Below, piece by piece: positions 46,751 through 58,485 of a stretch of 64,000 bases of DNA. Below the pieces are notes generated by a model, which was not told the origin of the DNA, ran no database searches, and saw only the letters and a program-made list of their open reading frames with translations. This stretch comes from Spatholobus suberectus (lineage: Eukaryota > Streptophyta > Magnoliopsida > Fabales > Fabaceae). The stretch spans positions 11,466,030 through 11,530,029 of the forward strand of contig CM014737.1 of the NCBI GenBank assembly GCA_004329165.1. The letters run 5' to 3'. Within the stretch, counting starts at the first letter, position 1. Each line of letters starts with the position of its first letter. A program made the position numbers and the translations under genes.

Positions 46751-48690
46751 AAATTATTAGATAGTTATAAAAAATAAATTCTTCACATGAAAGTGAGCTT
46801 ACACCAAAACTCCCCCTTTTATCTAGTCAGAACATTATCCTGACATGCAAACGTCTCTAAGCATATTAGAGTGGTGGTGGTAGGCTTTATAGTGAAAGTT
46901 CCACTCCACCTGCAAATCATGTGCAACTTTCCATGCAAATTTCTCTTATGTGAGGAAAACATAAATAATTGTTTTAATATAAGTTAATGAAATAATAAAC
47001 TAAAACGACATATTGATTAAATTTAAACTTGTAACTTACCCAAAAAGAATCAAAGCATGACCTCTTATCTTTTTCTTCTAACTCTTCACATCTAGTCCAA
47101 AGGGATTAATACTGCCTCTTGATAACCTAGGTGATGGCTTTCGATGTCATCTTCGAAGGAAGGAACCTTTACAATAAATACATATTAAACATAAATTTCT
47201 TACCTGCTAAAATTTGTACTAAAAATGGAATGAATTCATTTTGAATATTTCTTACTTGTTACCAGTTGAATAAATAAAAGTTCAACCATTAGCCATGACC
47301 TCACAATCGTGGTCCTTTATAGGTAGGGAATAGCTACCATCAATCTCCTCCTCCTCACGATTATGTCGGGTCTCAATCATCTCTAGCTGCGTGTTGTACC
47401 CCTGGGTAGGCATCATAGAGATACTTAGGAATGTCCTTAGCATAGTAAATGTTGTTGTTGCTACAACTATAGGAGTAGTTGATGGAGTTGTAGTCGACAT
47501 ATGCACAAGTACAGTAAGGATGGGCATTTGTTGCAGTGGATGTACAAGCGATGGTCATAGAGTAGATGATAACATAGTAGATGTTAATAGAATGGACACA
47601 AATTCATCTTTTATATGTGAGTCACGAGTTACGGTCTAGTACGGTGATGACTCAAAGAATCATTATTGATAACCTTGCCTCTATCCTCAGTACCACCATT
47701 TGGTGATTGGGCTTAGGGTGGGTCACCTCCTCCTGATGCCATGTTTATATATATATATATATAAGAGTAAATTACACTAACACCCTCTGAGATTTTTTGA
47801 AATTGTACAAAACTATATATTTTTTTAACCATTACAACAACCTCCCTTATAGGGGTGCACAGTTTAATGTTTTTCAAACAATTAAGAGGGTTAATGTAGG
47901 GATAAAAAAAGAAGGGGTATCGGGTGTAATTTGACGAAACTTTAAGGGTGTCAATGTAATTTATTCCATATATAAGCAACTACGATTATTATTCTATAAT
48001 TTAATTTTAATATGCTTTTATTATAATTATCAAATTTATTAATAATTAGTAAATTTTTCTTATTAATTTATTACTAATTATTAAATTTATTAGTTTATTA
48101 CATATTATTAACTTTATTGGTAATTATTATATTAACTAATTAATTTATTACTTATTATCAAATTTATTAATAATTATTAAATTTTACTTATTAATTTATT
48201 ACTAATTATTAACTTTATTATTTTACTCTTAATATTAACTTTATTACTAATTATTATATTTTATATATAAAATTATTATTAATTTTAAATGGAAGTCCTA
48301 TTTTTCTGCTAATAAAATTTTTAAATCAATATTAGACTCTTGAAGTTTGGTGTAACGTATAAAATACAATTATTATACTTCTAGTCATGTTCATATATAT
48401 ATAATGATAAGATATGAATTTCAATGGTGGTTTTGTAGTTGATTGGGGGTGGTTTTGTGGCGGTGGTTGTAGGGTTTGGTTCATGGCAGAGAAAGAATCA
48501 TAAGAAAAAAGAAGAAGAAAGAAAGCAAAAGAGAGAAAGGGGAAGTAAAGTCGCAGTGGCTTATTTAGGCGAAATTTATGGACGGGTTTTACTGATAGCC
48601 TAACCATCGGTAAGGGAAAGCAACATCAAAATTCCAATAGCCACTTACCGACGACTTGATTGTTGGTAATGAAAAAAATACCCTTATCAA
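46751..48690. other. Unassigned interval
   Basis: No family recognised. On the minus strand, 47527-47282 is an open frame of 81 codons (T-rich start, then QLEMIETRHNREEEEIDGSY), and 47180-47050 could be a further exon ending at a GTAAGTTAC donor-like site; together they could be pieces of a transposon gene, but I cannot name it. 47440-47530 is a degenerate trinucleotide tract. 48000-48290 is almost pure A/T with repeated 'taattattaaatttatta' words. 48590-48690 has 'taccgacgacttg...ggtaatg' and 'atcaacggtgaaa' words reminiscent of CACTA subterminal repeats. Confidence 0.4.
47766..47967. mobile_element. 202-bp MITE
   Basis: Terminal inverted repeat: left agtaaattacactaacacc; the right end reversed gives (gga)ataaattacattgacacc. 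Flanked by a 9-bp direct repeat ATATATAAG (47757-47765, 47968-47976), although the left copy lies in an (AT)n tract, which weakens that evidence. A Mutator-like origin fits a 9-bp TSD. No coding capacity; the minus-strand frame crossing it is chance. Confidence 0.7.
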
Positions 48691-49200
48691 CGGTGAAACA
48701 GTTGGTCAGCTAATGCTTCTGCTCCTATCCACTCCATAAAATAATCCATTGCTACCACTGGGTACTTGACCTATCTTGGGGCATTGGGGAATGGACTAAG
48801 TATGTCTATCCCCAACCAAATGAAAAGCCATGGAGATATAAGTGTACTGAGTTCTTCTAGTGGGGCAACATGTATGTCGAAACATCTCTAACATTGGTTA
48901 CATTTCTAAATGAACTCAATAACATCATTCTCCAAAGTTGACCAATAATAGCCAACTCAGAGAATCTTCTTTGCCAAAGCTCTATCGCCTAAGTGTTGTT
49001 TGTAACATCCTTCATGTACTTTTGCCAGGACGTATTTCGATTCTACCTTTCTTAAGCATCTAAGGATGGATTGGGATAAACCCCTTTGATATAGCTTATC
49101 ACCGATTATGTAAAAGTGTGGGGCTGAACTTTCTAGCCTTCAGGTTTCCTTTTTATCCTCTGGGATAACTCTATCTTGCAAGTATTCAATCATAAGTGTC
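48691..49200 (-). pseudogene. Tat integrase remnant
   Basis: Minus strand: LWQPSMSWSTLENDVIEFIQ-like and 'KCNQC' zinc-binding words, then HVAPLEELSTLISPWLF and 'GIDILSPFPNAPR', 'VKYPVVAMDYFMEWIGAEAL' (integrase DDE core, first D's). Homology ends at about 48700 in mid-domain, so the left part of the element is missing or displaced. Confidence 0.8.
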
Positions 49201-50180
49201 ATCCAACTAGGCTTTACATTTATCGCCATGAGGAGATTGGACTCATGAATAGTCTACTGAGTTATAGATCTATTATTGTCAAAGGATTTTGTGCTTGCAA
49301 ACTTGAAGAGAATATCTGCCCTTATATTCTTTTCCCTGATGATGTATACAAAATCAATCTTTTCAAACCCCATGCTAAGGGATTCAACCTTCACTAGATA
49401 CTTTTGCAACATCAGCTCCTTGGCTTAATATACCCCATTAAACTGCAAAATCACTAATTGTGAATCACTGCATGCTCGCATCAACTTTGCTCCCACATTG
49501 GTGGCCATCATCAACCAAGCTATGCAAGCCTCGTTCTCTACTTGATTGTTAGAAGTGGGGAATGTAAAGTAAAAGCCTGCTTTAAGATAACCCCATTTGC
49601 TGATTCTAATAATATTCTAGCTTCATTTCCCTTCTCGTTCGATGATCCATTTACAAACAAAGTCCAAGTTGAATCTTGAGGTACGAGGTCAAATAGCATT
49701 AACTCAGCAACAAAGTCCACCAAAGTTTGAGCCTTCCAAGCTTGCCTTGGTTCGTACTGTATGTCGTGCAATCATCCTGCCTGTTAGCTTAGGCTTGTGT
49801 AAGATTTGGTGAATCGGTTGATCTGTCCGCACCACAATCTGATATGATTAGAAGTAAGGCCTAAGTCAATGAGCCACCATGACAATGGCAAAGACAATTT
49901 TCTTTATTTTTGGATATCGTGATTTAGCTCCTTGAAGTACCCTATTAATAAAATATAATGGTTTCTAACTCTCTTGTGTTTCCTTATTAGTACCACGCTA
50001 ACAACTTCTTCTACTATGGCTAAATATAAGTATAGCACTTCCCCTAGTTTAGGCTTAGTGAGGATAGGCAGTGATGAAAAGGTCTCTTTCAATCTTACAA
50101 ATGAGGCTTCACATTTTTCTATTTAATCAAATGAATGGTCCTTTCTTAAAAGCAGAAAAAAAAAGGCTTTTTATGCCGAT
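49201..50180 (-). pseudogene. Tat RNase H and RT connection
   Basis: Minus strand 49771-49538: MHDIQYEPRQAWKAQTLVDF then 'DSTWTLFVNGSSNEKGNEA' and 'ILLESANGVILKQAF', the start of RNase H with its first catalytic D replaced in the motif 'FVNGS' (family F-V-D-G-S). 50092-49904: KETFSSLPILTKPKLGEVLY and 'VEEVVSVVLIRK', the RT-RNase H connection. 49201-49530 gives the rest of RNase H in pieces. Confidence 0.82.
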
Positions 50181-50860
50181 TTTGCTACAAATCTCGTCAA
50201 AATGACCTAATGACCTGTTAGCTTTTGGACTTCTTTCACGTTCCAGGGACTCTTCATTTCCAAGATAGCACATGAATTTTTTTCGGGTTAAGCTCGATGC
50301 CTTTTTCTGATAGCATATACCCTAGAAACTTTCCTGTTGTTACCCCCGAATGTGTATTTGTTGGGATTTAGCCTCATATGATATTTCCACAATTAGGCAA
50401 ATGTCTAATTCAAATCTTCAAGATGTTCTTTCAGAATAGCACTCTTGACTATGTCATCCACATACACTTTTAGATTCCACCTAGTTTGTTTTTCAAACAC
50501 TTTGTTCATCATCCTCTGATATATAGCTCTAGCATTTTTAGCCAAAATGACATTAGCTTATAATAGTAGTTTACTTTCTCTGTCATGAGAGTGTTTTCTC
50601 CTAATCTTCGAGATGTAGTGGGATCTGGTTGTATCTAGAGTAAGCATCCATGACAAAAAGCAAAACCCAGATGAACCATCCACTAATCTGTTAATGTCGG
50701 GAAAAGGATATGAATCTTTCGGGCAGTGCTTATTCAAGTCAGTATAATCAATATACATTTCTTCATTTACCGTTGTGCTTTTTTGGCAACACCATGTTGC
50801 CAAGCCAAGTGGTGTATTTGACCTCCTAGATGAAACCAACTTTTAGCAATTCAATTACCT
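50181..50860 (-). pseudogene. Tat reverse transcriptase remnant
   Basis: Minus strand: YIDYTDLNKHCPKDSYPFPD, 'INRLVDGSSGF', then (after shifts) an 'AKNAR..YQRMMNKVFEKQ' block and KVYVDDIVKSAILKEHLEDL with the catalytic YVDD at 50453-50464. Order and wording match Tat-lineage RT. Interrupted by several stops. Confidence 0.85.
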
Positions 50861-51118
50861 GCCACTCAATTTCTTATAGTCACTCTAGGGCCATCTTCCT
50901 CTAACGCTGGCACATTAGCTTCATTGAAAAGCCATCTTCCTCTGACACTAGCACACCAACTTCACTAACAAACTTCATGGTAAGGTGTGAGATCAATATG
51001 ATGACTCCTAAGGCATTAAATGTTGGTTTTCCTAGGATGGCACGATAGGAAGACTTGATATCTACAACAATAAATAGGGTGACCTAAGTTTTTGTAGTAG
51101 GAGGCTTCCCAAAGGTGG
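50861..51118 (-). pseudogene. Tat protease C-terminal part
   Basis: Minus strand 51118 to 50960: FIVVDIKSSYRAILGKPTFN, 'ALGVIILISHLTMKFVSE', the last part of the Tat protease. Continues across the Tekay insertion into 60545-60823. Confidence 0.82.
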
Positions 51119-52550
51119 TGTAACACCTTGTTTTTCTAATGCATGATTCAGTGCGTTGATAATTAAAAAGTGGAAATTAGATATGTAATCTAGGTGATTA
51201 AAAGAAATAAATGAATTGTTGTTATGTATGGTACGTGGTATGTGGTGATAGTTGTGTATTGTATGTTTGAAATTCTAGTTTGAATTTAGGAAACTTAAGA
51301 TATGTGCTTGAGCCAATGTGGGTATGTTGTAAGTATGATTTTGGGCTTTTGAGGGAAAACAGTTAAGTTAGACCCATTATGGATTATGGGGAGTGGTTTG
51401 ATGAGTCATGGGCATCAGTTAGTCCAAAGTCCATGTGAGAGCTCCGGGAGGCCGAGATATAAAAGGAGAAGAGGGGGAAGAATTACCCATTCTTACATTC
51501 TCTTTCTTTCTCATCTCTTCCTTTTCCCTCTATCTCTCTCTAAAACTTCTCAAGCTTGTGAGGTTGTAAAAGAGTTTTAAGCTGAGTTAAGTGTTTGTGG
51601 CGAGAAAAGGTGCGGATTTGTGAAAGATTTAGCTCAAGACACCGAATTCTCAAAGAACATAAATTTGGATTTAGAAGCTTTTAGATGTAAGGGAAGCTTA
51701 CTCTTGGTTGATTTTGTGGTTATGGATGTTGATATGTCGATTTAATGCTTTGGAATTGGTTGATTTCTGTGAATAATTGTGTGTATGTGGTTCTTGGAAA
51801 AAAAATGGGTTTGGAAATTGATGATTTGTGGATAAAATTGTTATGTAATTGATCAAAAAAGTATTAGAAGTAGTTAAAATTATTTTGCGATGCTTGTTGA
51901 TTGATTTGGTCAAAAATGGGTGTTGGTGATTAATTTGCAAAGAAAATGGTCGAAAATCGCACCCAACAATGGATGGCTCGCTCAATGACAAAAATTTTTG
52001 CTTAGCGACTGATCTTGAGGTTGCTAAAAGTTTGTCGCTTGCTTAGCGATGGAAATGCTTGCTCAGAGACAGTCACTTAGCGAAGGAAAAGCACGCTTAG
52101 TAATGGAATTCACAGCTCAGCGAGAGAAAAACAGAATTTTCTTTACTTTCTTATTATTTTTGTTGGTTGTTGATGACTTTATTGACTCCTATGGATGTCA
52201 AATGTATGTTTTAAGATAATTGGATGTTCAAATGGTTTTCTGAACTAGTTTTTGGTTTTTCTTTATTATTGTTGTGGATTTTGTTTGATAAATTGTTGGA
52301 AAGGGGTATTTGGGTGAAAGGTGACTTAGGTAGAACATCCACTAGTTATGCTGTGTTGTTATGGTGAGACATCTCACAGGGAATGTAGGTCCTAATGTTG
52401 TATGAGAATTCTCATGAGGTATATGTGGCTTGGATAGAGCCTCACTTGTTAACCATGCATAAGGCTGGATTGGACCTGCATAGAGTTGGTAGTTGTTGTT
52501 GGGCCACGTGAGATAGCTAACGATGGACCTCATGCTGTGGTGTTGCATTG

Positions 52551-52609
<59 letters not shown>

Positions 52610-52981
52610 TATATATGTTGACTCGTTGTGGCTGTGTTAATGTCGTGTTGTAAGGCATGCATTCATGCATATGTAGGTGGCTGAGGTAGTTGAGGATGGA
52701 CCTCATGTCGTGGTGCGTGCGGGCATGTATATTGGATGGTTGACAAGAGCTTTAGCTTAGATGGGCCTCCAAATATGGGTTGGCTGGTTGACAGGAGTTG
52801 TGACTTAGATGGGCCTCCAACTTAATGCCTCCGGAATGTAGTAAATCTCTCAAGAGTCGTCTCATTTATTCATTGACATGTAGGGGTTGAAAGCATGGTA
52901 TGTTGTGTTGTGGTGTATGTAAACCTATTTCTTGGTATATTAGATTCCAAATGAGTATGTTAATGGTTTGATGATATAAGT

Positions 52982-53020
<39 letters not shown>

Positions 53021-53438
53021 GTTTGTTTTTGTTTCGTAAGCTTACCCTTGCCTTGCTGTTTTGTTTTGTTTTGTTGTTGTTGTATGTTACTGTGACTGTG
53101 AGAGAGAGACTCTAGCAGATCTTGCATCTCACAATGGATAATGGATGTCCCAAAAGGAAGGGTTAAAGGCCTTTTTTGGGTAGAGCTTTCCTGGAAGCTC
53201 TTTTTGTTTCTTTTTGGATTTGATGTATACTTTATATAGTTAACCAACTATAGGGAATTTTGATTATGTATCTCTCGTGGAATTGTATATAAATTAACTT
53301 ATACGGTGCATTATTCTATATCATATATGTATATTTTACATATAGAACGGTGATGAGATGATATTTAATATAAATGACTGAATATCTTAATAAAGTATGA
53401 GAATGTGGGTAGTACTGTAGCGACAGAGGGTCGTTACG
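51119..53438 (+). repeat. Tekay 5' LTR (family A)
   Basis: TGTAACACC...GGTCGTTACG (the last A mutated to G), 2,320 bp. TATAAAAG at 51458-51465 and a pyrimidine-rich leader at 51490-51545. CGCT-N-AGCG words cluster at 51968-52130. (TA)n tracts at 52551-52606 and 52991-53020. Confidence 0.92.
52551..52606. repeat. (TA)n microsatellite in Tekay 5' LTR
   Basis: A perfect TA run of about 55 bases; the 3' LTR has a tract at the homologous place (58434-58472). Confidence 0.95.
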
Positions 53439-53443
53439 CTTTT

Positions 53444-53455
53444 TGGTATCAGAGC
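53444..53455 (+). promoter_or_regulatory. Tekay primer-binding site (tRNA-iMet)
   Basis: tggtatcagagc, five bases after the LTR, is complementary to the 3' end of initiator tRNA-Met. Confidence 0.9.
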
Positions 53456-53955
53456 TGGTCATGTCTTTTGGGAATGAACTTGTGGGAATAGGTCCATTGT
53501 GTCTTCTATTGTGTATGCTCATAATTGAGATTTATTATGGATGCTTGACTTTGTTGTGGATTCCTTCCCAAAGACCATGGTTATGGCCTACTGGGTTACC
53601 TGTTTTGTGTTAGATCCCTAACCATTGGTTAGGAAAAATGTTGTTCATGTTTCCTAATCTACTTGAAGTGGCTACAATATGATTTTGAGAATGGCCAACT
53701 CAAAATTGTATTTGAGCACTAAAGGTGGAAGGTAATGTTGTGTGTTAGACTCATGGATCGAGTTGAGTCATACTCTTTCTTCATTTATTCTATGATTGTT
53801 GCATGAAGTGTTGATTTAACCATATAGGTGTATATTGACTGAATGATTGTTATGTGGTTATGTGGTGTTGTTTGGTGTGGATCCTTCCATGAGTGAAGTG
53901 ATCATGTTTGGATAATTGATAAGCTGTTGTTGTGGTTGGTTTTGTAGAATCCTAA
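53456..53955 (+). other. Tekay leader
   Basis: Non-coding leader of about 500 bases between primer site and gag; G/T-rich, no gene. Confidence 0.65.
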
Positions 53956-54965
53956 TGAGGAGGTCTAACCAGCCACCACCACCACCTCTAGTTGATTTTT
54001 CTCAGATAGCCAAAGCTATGGAAGCAATGGTTGCTGCTTTGGCCCAACAACAAAATATTGTGGCCCAGCAACTGACTACCATGGCTTAGCAGCAACAGGC
54101 TGCTATTGCTCAACTAGAGATGTCTCGAGCTACTACAAAAGTTGTTCATGTTGTTGTGCCTTTTAAGTTTCAAGGGTTGGCTGAGTTTAGGAAGAGTGAA
54201 CCACCCTAGTTTAAGAGTGAGTCTGATCCTAATGTAGCTAACCAGTGGATACAGGAGATGGAGAATATCTTCAAGGCAATGGCTTGTTCGGAGGACAGAA
54301 AAGTTACATATGCCACATACATGCTTGTTGGTGAAGTAAAGTATTGGTGGCAAGGAGCTCAACAGTTGATGGAGGCCTAGGGTGAAGTTGTCACCTGAGC
54401 TAGTTTTCAAGAATGTTTTTTGGAGAAATATTTTCCAGCAAGCGCAAGGCATGCCAAGGAGATATAATTCCTGAGATTGTATCAAGGGAGCATGTCTGTG
54501 AGGGAATACGCAGACAAGTTTAAGTATTTGGCTCGGTTTTATTCACAAGTGACTATTGAGGAGTGGAGGTGTCGCAAGTTTGAAGAAGGATTGAGACATG
54601 AGCTGAAGAGGATCATTATCCCTATGACTATCAAAGAACTTCCTACTCTAGTAGAGAAGGCAAAGACAATGGAAAAACTGGAGTCCGACACTCAAGTTGT
54701 AAGGACTCCGAGTAGTGGATCATCTGCATCCAGAGAGAAGGGCAGTAGAGGAAGCCTTATGCCAGACCTCAGAGTTAGCCGCTATCCTCTAGACCCTAAC
54801 CATCGGGAATTTCGAGTTCTCAAAGTCGTTCGTCAGTTACCCCTTAGACGAGATTTTCAGAGGTTAGGTGTTTCAAGTGTGGAAGACCACACTATGCTGG
54901 TCATAGCTCTTTTAAGAACAGTGTGTGCTTCAAGTGTCAGCAACCTGGACATATAGCCAGAGACT
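53956..54965 (+). pseudogene. Tekay gag remnant
   Basis: The ATG at 53956 gives MRRSNQPPPPPLVDFSQIAK, then the gag core in one frame with stops: 'FKSESDPNVANQWIQEMENI', 'VKYWWQGAQQLM', 'FLEKYFPASARHAKEI'. 54477-54700 continues GSMSVREYADKFKYLARFYS, 'WRCRKFEEGLRHELKRII'. A shift separates this from two CCHC-type zinc knuckles: an incomplete one near 54870-54910 (VKCFKCGRPHYAGHS) and CFKCQQPGHIARDC at 54923-54967. The knuckles bind RNA in functional gag. Five or more stops or shifts. Confidence 0.88.
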
Positions 54966-55339
54966 GCATAACTTCAACAAAGGCAGAGTCCACTATGAAC
55001 GTTGTACGGGCAGTGATACCTACAACAACTGGACGTGTGTTTGCCATGAGTGGACCAGAAGCCGCTCGTTTTGATGACTTGATTCGAGGTGAATATGAGA
55101 TAGATGGTAATCCCTTATCTATGTTGTTTGATTTTGATGCCACACATTCTGTCATTTCTTATGAGTGTATGGAGAAGTTACAGGTTCCTACTTGTTCCTT
55201 GTTGTTTGATTTGCTTGTTTCTACGCCGACTGCTACCTTTATGGTGACATCGATGATTTGTGCTACCTGCCCAATTGTTGTTAGTGGGAGAAGGTATAAG
55301 GTGAACTTGATCTATCTTCCTTTGACAAGTTGGATGTGA
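54966..55339 (+). pseudogene. Tekay protease remnant
   Basis: Continues in frame from the zinc knuckle. The retropepsin motif reads DFDATHSV (about 55132-55155), where the family has D-S-G-A-T-H-S, so the catalytic S and G are replaced and the enzyme would be inactive. 'VSGRRYKVNLIYLPLTSWM' leads to a frameshift at about 55330, after which VILGMGWLSSNHILLDC (the ILGMDWL motif) begins. Confidence 0.87.
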
Positions 55340-55915
55340 TTTTGGGGATGGGTTGGTTGTCTTCCAACCATATCCTATTGGATTGTGCTAGAAAGGCCTT
55401 GATCTTTCCTTGTATAGAAAGTTCTGAATTCATTTCTACTACCCAAGCTCAGATTTCTTTACAAGAAAGAGATCAAGGGTATATGATCTTATCTTTTCTA
55501 GAAGTCAAAAGTGATCTGGATTTGAATTCAGTGGTAGTAGCTAAAGAATTTCTTGAAGTTTTTCCTAAGGATGTACCTGGTATAACTCCGCAGACAGAGG
55601 TGGAGTTTGCTATAGACTTGGTTCCAAGAATGGGACCAGTGTCCATGGCTCCTTATAGAATGGCACCAATTGAGTTGGTTGGGTTAAAGAATCAAGTTGA
55701 GGAGTTGCTAGAGAAGAAGATGATCCAACCTAGTGTTTCTCCTTAGGAAGCACCGGTATTGTTGGTGAAAAAGAAAGATAGTAGCTCACACTTATGTGTG
55801 AATTACAGGCAGCTGAACAAGATTACGATCAAGAATAAATATCCATTGCTAAGGATAAATGATTTGATGGACCAGTTGAGGGGAGCAAAGGTATTCTCAA
55901 AGATAGAAAACCTGG
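55330..55915 (+). pseudogene. Tekay protease end and RT N-terminus
   Basis: MDVILGMGWLSSNHILLDCA (protease end), then 'VVAKEFLEVFPKDVPGITPQ', 'VEFAIDLVPRMGPVSMAPYR', 'QVEELLEKKMIQPSVSP' (RT entry), a stop at 55744, then 'VLLVKKKDSSSHLCVNYRQL' and 'LMDQLRGAKVFSKIENLVG' (RT, just before the first catalytic D). The next motif is lost: about 55915-55922 joins directly to integrase. Confidence 0.87.
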
Positions 55916-56923
55916 TGGGATGTTACAAACCATAGAGATACCTGAGTGGAAGTGGGATAACATCACCATGGATTTTGTTATAAGTTTGCCTAGAACGGCA
56001 AGAGGCGTTGATGCTATTTGGGTCATTGTTGATAGGTTGACAAAGTGTGCTCATTTCTTGCCTATTAACATTCAGTATTCCTTGGAGAGATTAACTCATA
56101 TATACATTAAGGAGATTGTACGTTTGCATGGGGTGCCTTCAAGTATCATTTCTAATAGAGATCCAAGGTTCACTTCAAGGTTCTGGCAAAGTTTGCATCA
56201 AGCTTTTGGTACAAACTTTGAAGCTTAGCTCTGCATATCACCCTTAGACAGATGGTCAGTCGGAGAGGACTATCTAGTCTTTGGAGGACCTTTTGAGGAC
56301 GTGGGTGTTAGACCACCTCGGGAATTAGGATGAGATGTTGCCTTTGGTGGAATTCACCTACAACAACAGTTTTCATGCAAGCATTGGAATGGCACCATTT
56401 GAAGCCTTGTATGGTAGAAGATGTAGAACACCATTATGTTGGTATCAAGGTGGAGAAAGCATGCTTGTGGGGCTAGAATTGGTACAACAGACAATGGAGA
56501 AGGTGAAGAAGATTTAGGAGAACATGAGGATGGCCCAGAGCCACCAAAAGTCGTATGCTAATAAGTGTAGGAGTCCGCTTGAGTTTGAGGAAAGCAATCA
56601 TGTTTTCTTGAGAGTTACCCTAGTGATTGGAGTTGTTTGGGCGATTAAGTCTAGGAAGAATATTCATAATCCTACTCACGTTATAGAATCAGATTTGGTG
56701 CAAGTTTGAGAGGACTTGACCTATGTGACATTTCTAGTAAGGATTGTGAATAGGAGGACGAAACAATTAAGAGGCAAGGATATCCAGTTAATTAGAGAGG
56801 TGTGGAATGGCGTAACTGGAAAATCTACGTGAGAATTAGAGGTGGAAATGAAGAAACAATTTCTGAATCTCTTTCTAGGTAAGAGGATTTTCGAGGATGA
56901 AAATTTTTCTTGTTGGAGAGGAT
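55916..56923 (+). pseudogene. Tekay integrase and chromodomain-like end
   Basis: Starts at LQTIEIPEWKWDNITMDFV with first catalytic D; 'VDRLTKCAHFLPINIQYSLE', 'IISNRDPRFTSRFWQSLHQA' (second D, altered context ISNRD for the family's SDRD). A shift near 56225 leads to AYHP-stop-TDGQSERT (catalytic E), and 56335-56517 gives LVEFTYNNSFHASIGMAPFE. 56524-56709 and beyond: 'KSYANKCRSPLEFEESNHVF', then a jump to NPTHVIESDLVQV and, after a stop, 'RRTKQLRGKDIQLIREVWNG', ending with a chromodomain-like W-x-E-L-E word interrupted by a stop (56815-56850). A tail runs to the PPT-like ttgttggagaggat at 56910-56923. Confidence 0.87.
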
Positions 56924-58433
56924 TGTAACACCCTGTTTTTTCTAATGCATGATTCAGTGTGTTGATAATTAAAAAGTGGAAATTAGATATGTAATTTAGG
57001 TGATTAAAAGAAATAAATGAATTGTTGTTATGTATGGTATATGGTATATGGTGATAGTTGTGTATAGTATGTTTGAAATTCTAATTTGAATTTAGGAAAC
57101 TTAAGATATGTGCTTGAGCCAATGTGGGTATGTTGCGAGTATGATTTTGGGCTTTTGAGGAAAAACAGTTAAGTTAGACCTATTATGGGTTATGGGGAGT
57201 GGTTTGCTAAGTCATGGGCATCAATTAGTTCAAAGTCCACGTGAGAGCTCCGGGAGGCCAAGATATAAAAGGAGAAGAGGGGGAAGAATTTCCCCATTCT
57301 TACATTCTCTTTCTCTCCCATTTCTTCCTTTTCTCTCTATCTCTCTCTAAAACTTCTCAAGCTTGTGGGGTTGTAAAAGAGTTTTAAGCTAAGTTAAGTG
57401 TTTGTGGCGAGAAAAGGTGCGGATTTGTGGAAGATTTGGCTCAAGACACCGGATTTTCAAGGAACATAAATCCAAATTTAGAAGCTTTTAGATGCAAGGG
57501 AAGCTTACTCTTGGTTCATTTTGTGGTTGTGGATGTTGATATGTCGATTTAATGCTTTGGAATCGGTTTATTTCTATGAATAATTGTGTGTATGTGGTTC
57601 TTGAAAAAAAAATGGGTTTGGAAATGGGGTTATGAAATTTGTTGATGATTTGCGGATAAAATTGTTATGTAATCGATTAAAAAGGTATTAGAAGTAGTTA
57701 AAATTGTTTTTTGATGCTTGTTGTTGATTGATGTGGTCAAAAATGGGTGTTGGTGATTGATTTGCAAAGAAAACGATTGAAAATCACACCCAGTGATGGA
57801 TGGCTCGCTCAGCGACGAAATTTTCGCTTAGTGACGGATCTTGAGGTCACTAGAAGTTTGTCACTCACTTAGCAACTGAAATGCTCGCTTAGCAACGGTC
57901 ACTTAGCAAAGGAAATTTTGCTTAGCAACAAATACTGATGACTCTCTATAAGTCATTCGCTTAGCGACGAAAAAGGTCGCTTAGCAACAAAATTTGCGCT
58001 TAGCGAGAGAAAAACAGAATTTTCTTTAGTTTCTTATTATTTTTGTTGGTTGTTGATGACTTTATTGACTCCTATGGATGTCAAATGTATGTTTTAAGAT
58101 AATTGGATGTTCGAATGGTTTTCTAAACTAGTTTTTGGTTTTTCTTTATTATTGTTATGGATTTTGTTTGATAAATTGTTGGAAAGGGGTATTTGGGTGG
58201 AAGGTTACTTAGGTAGAACTTCCACTGGTTATGTTGTGTTGTTGTGGTAAGACATCTCAGAGGGGATGTAGGTCCTAGTGCTATGTGAGAATTCTCACGA
58301 GGTATATGCGGCTTGGATATAACCTTATTTGTTAACCATGCATAAGGCCGAATTGGACCTGCATGGAGTTGGTAGTTGTTGTTAGGCCACGTGAGGTAGC
58401 TGACGATGAACCTCATGCTATGGTGTTGTGTTG

Positions 58434-58485
<52 letters not shown>

